Shown: positions 59,372-64,000 of the stretch, piece by piece
How the letters are laid out: each line of letters opens with the position of its first letter
Position numbering within the stretch: position 1 is the stretch's first letter
Origin: Bryobacteraceae bacterium
GTDB lineage: Bacteria > Acidobacteriota > Terriglobia > Bryobacterales > Bryobacteraceae
Assembly: GCA_025056455.1 (NCBI GenBank)
Contig: JANWVY010000001.1
Coordinates: 381,757-445,756, forward strand
DNA: 64,000 nucleotides
Reading direction: 5' to 3'
Program-made: the position numbers and the translations under genes
The notes under the pieces: model-generated
What the model saw: only the letters and a program-made list of their open reading frames with translations
What the model was told of the DNA's origin: nothing
The model's database searches: none

Positions 59372-60715
59372 CTAAGAGCTCGCCTCCACGCTCGCTTTTA
59401 AGCGGAGAAATTCTTGCCGGATTCGGTCCAATGGCGCAGCGCCGGACGAGCGAGCTAAGTTTCGCAGTTCGTAGGGATCGCGAACCAGATCATAAAGCTC
59501 CTCGCTATCGGCCAGGCCAGGCGCCGTAATGTACTTCCAGCGCAAGGTCCGCATGGCTTCCAGTGTCGGCGTCTCCTTGAATCCCGGCTCCTGATAGTAT
59601 TCGTAGAAAAAGCGATCGCGTAGCTGCTGGCGCGGATTGCGAAATAAAGGCAGCAGTGATTTGCCTTGCATGGAAGGAGGAACTGGCAGACCAGCGAGAC
59701 TCAGTATGGTCGGAGCGATATCGAGATTGAGCACCATGGAGGGAGAGACCGTACCCGCCCGGATCAGTCGTGGATAGCGCACGAGGAGCGGAATGCGGAT
59801 CGATTCCTCATAGGCGGCTCGTTTGTTGGTGAAATAATGCTCGCCGTGAAAAAACCCGTTGTCGCTGGCAAAAATGAGCACTGTGTCCTGAAGCTGCCCG
59901 GCGGCCTCCAGCGCCTGATAGATGCGTCCTAGGCTGTCGTCGACAGCCGGAAGAGTCTGTAGATACTTACGGTAAACCTGAACATAATCGGGCGTACGGC
60001 GCATGCCGCCAGTCTTGGAATCGGCACGCAAGCTCACCCAAGCTGGCTTCTGCCCGAGGTCATCACGGGCGTTGGGGGGCGAAGGCAACACAACATCCGC
60101 GCAAACGCTCTCATGACGGGGAGCAGGAATGGTGGGCAGATGCGGCGCCTTGTGTCCCAGAAACAGTAAGAAGGGTGCACGGCGCGGCCGGCGGATCCAC
60201 TCCACAGCGAAATCCGTCAAAATGTCGGTCAAATAACCCGGAACTTTTTGCAATTTGCCGTCGATGGTGAGCTCTGGGTCGTTATACACACCTTGTCCTG
60301 GAAACGTGACCGTGTAGGCAAATCCAGGCCGCTGACTCGATTGGCCCATATGCCATTTCCCAATCTGCGCCGTTTCATAGCCCGCGCGCTGCAAAACCGT
60401 CGCAAAGGACTCTAGGTGAGTGACCTCAGTGGTGTTGTCTTTGACACCGTGACGCCGGGCGTACTGACCAGTGAGAAAACTGGCCCGGCTAGGCGAGCAA
60501 AGCGAGGTCGTGACAAAAGCGTTGGCAAACCGGATGCCTTCCTGCGCCACCCGGTCGAGCCACGGAGTCTTTAAGCAGGGGTGCCCCATGAACCCAAGAG
60601 CGTCCCACCTTTGGTCGTCTGTCAGAATAAACACGAAATTCGGCCGCTTCGATCCCGACTGGGCGAAAACCGGCGCAGCCGCGACCGAGCTCAAAAACCG
60701 ACGCCTAGTCCACAC
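59372..60715 (-). CDS. Tat-exported type I sulfatase
   Basis: Alkaline-phosphatase-superfamily sulfatase of 447 residues. I place the start at the GTG at 60715, which overlaps the end of the GH106 gene by 11 bp; the frame stays open upstream to 60787 but there it overlaps the GH106 coding sequence. A Tat signal follows (WTRRRFLSSVAAAPVFAQSG). Metal ligands D33-D34 (FILTDDQR) and the active-site motif CSPSR (73-77), in which Cys is converted to formylglycine by an FGE. Further on are HMGQSSQRPGF, FLGHKAPHLP and FASDNGFFHGEH. The substrate cannot be told. It is translationally coupled to a GH106 glycosidase, pointing to a sulfated glycan. Confidence 0.9.
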   Translation of the reverse strand: MWTRRRFLSSVAAAPVFAQSGSKRPNFVFILTDDQRWDALGFMGHPCLKTPWLDRVAQEGIRFANAFVTTSLCSPSRASFLTGQYARRHGVKDNTTEVTHLESFATVLQRAGYETAQIGKWHMGQSSQRPGFAYTVTFPGQGVYNDPELTIDGKLQKVPGYLTDILTDFAVEWIRRPRRAPFLLFLGHKAPHLPTIPAPRHESVCADVVLPSPPNARDDLGQKPAWVSLRADSKTGGMRRTPDYVQVYRKYLQTLPAVDDSLGRIYQALEAAGQLQDTVLIFASDNGFFHGEHYFTNKRAAYEESIRIPLLVRYPRLIRAGTVSPSMVLNLDIAPTILSLAGLPVPPSMQGKSLLPLFRNPRQQLRDRFFYEYYQEPGFKETPTLEAMRTLRWKYITAPGLADSEELYDLVRDPYELRNLARSSGAAPLDRIRQEFLRLKASVEASS

Positions 60716-63700
60716 GGGTGGCCCTCCTTTTCTTCGGACTCGGAGCTGTTTGAACCGGCGAAGCTGTACCCGTGCTAGGCTCAGCAATCAACGTGACGGG
60801 ACCAAACAGACCAGAGTCGCGTAACGGCCAGTCTTTCCATGCGACGTTGTCCGAGACAAGGATGTTGGTGGCCGTCTGGCGCCGGTCTGGGGGAAGTTGG
60901 GCATCACCAACCAAACGGTTGTGCCAGGTGTTGGCGACTTCAATCTCGAGTTCGTTCTTGCCAGCACGAAGAGCGCGCGAAGCATCGACTTGAAACGGTT
61001 CCGTCCAGACGACACCCAGCTCCTGACCATTCATACGCACGGAAGCAATCGCCCAAAGCCGGCCAAGATCAAGAACAGAAACCTGACCCGCGCGCAGCCA
61101 GCTAGCGGGCACATCAAAGCTTGTACGGTAGCGCACAATACCCGAGAAATAGCGATGTTGCTCCTTCTCAAGCTGAGTCCAGGAAACTAGATCTCTCATT
61201 TCCAGGCTCGGTAAGGGCGCAGGAAACTCAACCTGCCACGGACCTGGAATTCTGAAGCTCTGCTCAGCGGTCGAAACTCGCAATCGTTGAGCGGGAGTGG
61301 GTTCGCGAGGTGGTAGAGCGGAAATCTGGCGGAAAAGGACGAAAGTCGATCCCAACGGGGCGAGTCGCAAGGAAACCGCCGTACGGTCTGCTTCACTGCG
61401 CCAGGGGACAGCTTTCTCGATGCGGCCCGTCACGGGATCCCAAATTTCTGGCCGCCGTCCGGCCACGCGAAACAGGAGTTCGCCCGCCAGTTCGCTTCGC
61501 GTTCGGTTGCGGATGAAGTAGATTTCCGCCTGAGGGGTGCGGCGGTGAGTAAAATCAAAGCCGCTTGCGGCTTCCACATCGGGGAGCAGTTTGCGCTCCC
61601 GGAAAACCTGACCAACGGATTTGCCCCACACCACCGCGCCTTGACCAACGCGGCGTTCGGTGCGGGTCTTGCCGTCCAGATTTGCCCACAGGCGCTCAGC
61701 CAACTCCCGGACTCGCGCATCGGCTTGGGGAAAACCGGATAGCCCAGGAGCACGCCTCGGAGGTGGACCCAAAATCGTCGCGCCCGCTTGAACTAGGGAT
61801 TCCAGCCGTGCTAGCACCTCTGGGTCCATCGCGTCCCCATCAGGCAAGACGAGGGCTGCATAGGATGCTCCATCTGGCGTAACCAGGCGTTGATCGCGCA
61901 CTGACAGTCGCGTGAGGATGGCGTCGGAGTTGATTGCGTCGTAGTCATAGCCAGGCCCGAGATCAGCGGGAACCCGTCGCGGGGGCACGAATTTGTAGCC
62001 GCCATCGCCGTAGTAGTACAGAACATCCCCCACAAAAACCCCTTGCTGCAGCAGGTAGGAAACGCGCGACAGATAATCAAGAAAAGGCTTGACGAAGGGC
62101 CACCAGGTCACATTTCGATTCAGGTGGCTGCCCGCCGAGTACACCCAGCCGGGCTTTGGCGAATTCCGGGGCACATGGGACCAGGTATGCCAGACCACAT
62201 GGTTCATGCCTTCGCAAAAAGCGCGATCTGCGCTTTCTTTCAAATCCTGGGGAGCCTCATACCAATGATGGAAGGAAGTGAAGGCCTCCATGTGCACGCG
62301 ACGCTTGCCGTAGAGGTGAGCGGCGGAGGCCGTCTCTTTGACCACCCAAAGAGCGTCCGCAGTGGGACGGAAGGGCCAGAATTCGCCTTGTACGGAATCA
62401 ACCTGGGAGTTGGCGAGAAGCGAGTCTACGGGAACATTATGCACAGGGGGACCTGGTCCACCGGCTTCGGACTTCACCGCTAAGCCAGCTTTCCGCGCTT
62501 GCTCACGGGCTGTCGTGTAGTAGGCATGAATGAGCACATCGCTGAGCGTCTTTTCGTAGTCAAAACGGACGCGCTCAGTACGCTCACCGTCCCCAGCGGT
62601 TGAGCCGAACACAACGGGCAAATAAGGCGCAAAATCGTAGCCGCGAAGGCGCCGGAAATCGGCCAGAAAGCCTGGTGACCAAATGTGTCCGACGACCTCG
62701 TAACTGGGCAGATAGAGATGGCGCAGGCCACTGGCGCGCAAATCGGGAAACACCGTGCGAAGCCGGCCCAGTACGTGCTCTAAGTGAGCTCGCGTCGCCT
62801 CCGGATTGAGGTGGTCTGTCGCCCATCCGTCTGAGTTGGGAGAGGGCACTTTCAAACGCTCGCCCGTATTCATGGCTACGTAGCGAAGAATGGTCCACTG
62901 GCCTGGAGGAGCATCCCACCGCAGGCGGTCTTGGGAACCGACAAAAGAATCAAGAACCAGCGCCCCTTGGGTTGGCAAATCAAAAGGAGGCAATCCGCCA
63001 GTGGCGAAGACACCGCGCCCGCCCACGCGGTCTCCGTCATGAATGTTCTCCGTGTTCCACAATGCGCCGGTGCTGTAGGCCAGCGGCGCGGCAAGGATTT
63101 TCGCCCCGCCGCGGATTTGTCCCGGCAAATGCAGGGCGGCAAGATTCTCGCCATGGGCGTTTAGAACTTGGAATTCGCCCAGCGTCCAGTGGGGAATGTT
63201 TGGATCCCAGGCATCGATCAGACGCAGGCGCAGCCAGCCGCCTTTGACGTCGGGCGCGAGCGGGAAGGATTGCGGTTGGTTGGACCTTTGCAACTCTCCG
63301 CGGAGTACTGGGCGGAACTTGCTTCCATCTTCAGAGACAGCGATCTCAAAACGGCGAACCTGGCTCATGGGCACGGGCGTTGAGCCTGCTGGTACGTCGC
63401 CCGGATCGAGAATCACGGTACGCAACGGGCCGGGTGTGCGTCCTGGAAGAAGCCGAAAAATAAAGTCGTGGCCAGGCTTCCGGTTCTGGCTCGGAACGGC
63501 CAGTAGGGCAACGTGTTTCCAATGTGCTGCTTTGCCATCGGGACCTTTGGGCGCGCCGCGAGGTACGTCGGGATAGGGCAGTTCGAGTTCTACGGTCCGC
63601 CCTCCGGTAACGGAGGTTTCGGCAACCGCGAGGGCCATGCTAGCGTGTTCCGGCCGGGTCCAGGCGCCGCCTAAATCCCAGCTGCTGATCACGGAAAAAT

Positions 63701-64000
63701 CCACTTCGAGGTCGAGCTTTTTGGCTTCGGTGACTAGCTCACGAAAGTTTCGTAACCAGTCGTTGCTGAGAAAGGCAGGTCCGGCGGGCGGCTGTTGGGA
63801 CGCGTCGCCACGAGCTCCCATATCGAACAACAACACGCCGCCAATGCCGGCGTCCTTCATGGCGCGTAGCTCTTCCCGGGCTGCCGCCACGTCGACCCAT
63901 CCGTTCAGCCAGAGCCAGTACACATGCGGCCGCGCGGGCCGGGGCGGATTTCGCCATCCGGATTCCAAGTCCTCTGAGAAACTGGTGCCCGCCCACAAGA
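60705..64000 (-). CDS. GH106-type alpha-L-rhamnosidase (5'-truncated by window edge)
   Basis: At least 1097 residues; the true start and signal peptide lie beyond the right edge, and the TTG at 63998 is not a convincing start. The N-terminal part fits glycoside hydrolase family 106: WRNPPRPARPHVYWLWLNGW, AREELRAMKDAGIGGVLLFD, SSWDLGGAWTRPEHASMAL. Middle blocks: SYEVVGHIWSPGFLADFRRL, KSEAGGPGPPVHNVPVDSLL, and YGKRRVHMEAFTSFHHWYEA. The C-terminal beta-sandwich has VRYRTSFDVPASWLRAGQVS and VANTWHNRLVGDAQ. GH106 enzymes remove alpha-linked L-rhamnose, although some relatives act on other sugars. The gene is followed by the sulfatase in an overlapping arrangement. Confidence 0.87.
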   Translation of the reverse strand, partial: LWAGTSFSEDLESGWRNPPRPARPHVYWLWLNGWVDVAAAREELRAMKDAGIGGVLLFDMGARGDASQQPPAGPAFLSNDWLRNFRELVTEAKKLDLEVDFSVISSWDLGGAWTRPEHASMALAVAETSVTGGRTVELELPYPDVPRGAPKGPDGKAAHWKHVALLAVPSQNRKPGHDFIFRLLPGRTPGPLRTVILDPGDVPAGSTPVPMSQVRRFEIAVSEDGSKFRPVLRGELQRSNQPQSFPLAPDVKGGWLRLRLIDAWDPNIPHWTLGEFQVLNAHGENLAALHLPGQIRGGAKILAAPLAYSTGALWNTENIHDGDRVGGRGVFATGGLPPFDLPTQGALVLDSFVGSQDRLRWDAPPGQWTILRYVAMNTGERLKVPSPNSDGWATDHLNPEATRAHLEHVLGRLRTVFPDLRASGLRHLYLPSYEVVGHIWSPGFLADFRRLRGYDFAPYLPVVFGSTAGDGERTERVRFDYEKTLSDVLIHAYYTTAREQARKAGLAVKSEAGGPGPPVHNVPVDSLLANSQVDSVQGEFWPFRPTADALWVVKETASAAHLYGKRRVHMEAFTSFHHWYEAPQDLKESADRAFCEGMNHVVWHTWSHVPRNSPKPGWVYSAGSHLNRNVTWWPFVKPFLDYLSRVSYLLQQGVFVGDVLYYYGDGGYKFVPPRRVPADLGPGYDYDAINSDAILTRLSVRDQRLVTPDGASYAALVLPDGDAMDPEVLARLESLVQAGATILGPPPRRAPGLSGFPQADARVRELAERLWANLDGKTRTERRVGQGAVVWGKSVGQVFRERKLLPDVEAASGFDFTHRRTPQAEIYFIRNRTRSELAGELLFRVAGRRPEIWDPVTGRIEKAVPWRSEADRTAVSLRLAPLGSTFVLFRQISALPPREPTPAQRLRVSTAEQSFRIPGPWQVEFPAPLPSLEMRDLVSWTQLEKEQHRYFSGIVRYRTSFDVPASWLRAGQVSVLDLGRLWAIASVRMNGQELGVVWTEPFQVDASRALRAGKNELEIEVANTWHNRLVGDAQLPPDRRQTATNILVSDNVAWKDWPLRDSGLFGPVTLIAEPSTGTASPVQTAPSPKKRRATRVD

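Noticed and set aside
1-64000. tRNA, rRNA, CRISPR, transposase or phage genes
   Set aside because: Gaps between genes are mostly under 200 bp and none shows a T-loop plus acceptor stem, direct-repeat arrays or terminal inverted repeats; no recognisable transposase or integrase is encoded.

Overview
This 64 kb window looks like a chromosomal segment of an acidobacterium of the Solibacter/Bryobacter type (order Bryobacterales). This is inferred from gene content, not from a marker phylogeny. The pointers are two very large Oar-like TonB-dependent receptors with an N-terminal carboxypeptidase-regulatory domain, a DUF1587/1595/1592/1588/1585 protein paired with a DUF1552 protein, Tat-exported enolase-superfamily enzymes, a PEGA-domain serine/threonine kinase, GH106 and sulfatase genes, many exported proteins of unknown role, and moderately high GC. 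I see no phage, insertion sequence, CRISPR array, rRNA or tRNA.

Layout. 0-3 kb: biotin carboxylase (cut by the left edge), a divergent rhamnonate-dehydratase-like enzyme, and an alkyltransferase-like protein. 3.4-6.3 kb (minus): mobA, an Mla-type ABC ATPase, an ECF sigma factor and its zinc-finger anti-sigma partner. 6.4-8.9 kb: two cell-wall enzymes (lytic transglycosylase, AMIN/amidase_3). 9-12.6 kb: first TonB receptor, with a good promoter overlapped by an inverted repeat. 12.9-15.6 kb: the classic block SRP RNA - dnaX - ybaB - recR. 15.7-18.9 kb (minus): PEGA kinase followed by a membrane protein with a degenerate JAMM domain. 19-21.7 kb: ftsY-ribD-ribE. 21.8-24.3 kb (minus): class III aminotransferase and DHH phosphoesterase separated by a purine-rich repeat tract. 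24.4-26.1 kb: lipoprotein beta-barrel and a lone receiver domain. 26.1-30.8 kb (minus): a hypothetical protein, a second Tat-exported enolase-superfamily enzyme, a secreted repeat protein, a second transglycosylase and an exported esterase. 30.9-33.4 kb: three overlapping or abutting genes for exported proteins (aspartoacylase-like, DinB-like, ankyrin). 33.4-37.1 kb (minus): coiled-coil membrane protein, beta-propeller, polysaccharide deacetylase, fatty-acid-hydroxylase-type membrane enzyme. 37.3-43.7 kb: DUF1592 and DUF1552 proteins, a small beta protein, and an S9 peptidase fused to an FGE-like domain. 43.7-49.2 kb: homocysteine methyltransferase/MTHFR, Sua5/YciO protein, GAF-GGDEF-EAL protein. 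49.2-51.4 kb (minus): acetate kinase and an exported dienelactone hydrolase. 51.5-55.8 kb: a tightly coupled operon of glutamine-synthetase-like ligase, SDR, aldehyde dehydrogenase and class I amidotransferase. 55.9-64 kb: second TonB receptor facing a sulfatase and a GH106 rhamnosidase (cut by the right edge).

How genes work together. The 51.5-55.8 kb operon reads as a complete gamma-glutamylation route: glutamylate an amine, oxidise an alcohol to an aldehyde and then an acid, and remove the glutamyl group. The SDR in place of a flavin amine oxidase suggests an amino alcohol such as ethanolamine as substrate, and I rate it the most interesting system here. The right end (TonB receptor, sulfatase, GH106), with the rhamnonate-dehydratase-like gene at the left end, hints at use of sulfated rhamnose-containing glycans. 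Other points worth attention are the S9-FGE fusion without the FGE cysteines, the pseudo-JAMM protein beside a PEGA kinase, and the operon of three exported proteins at 30.9-33.4 kb.
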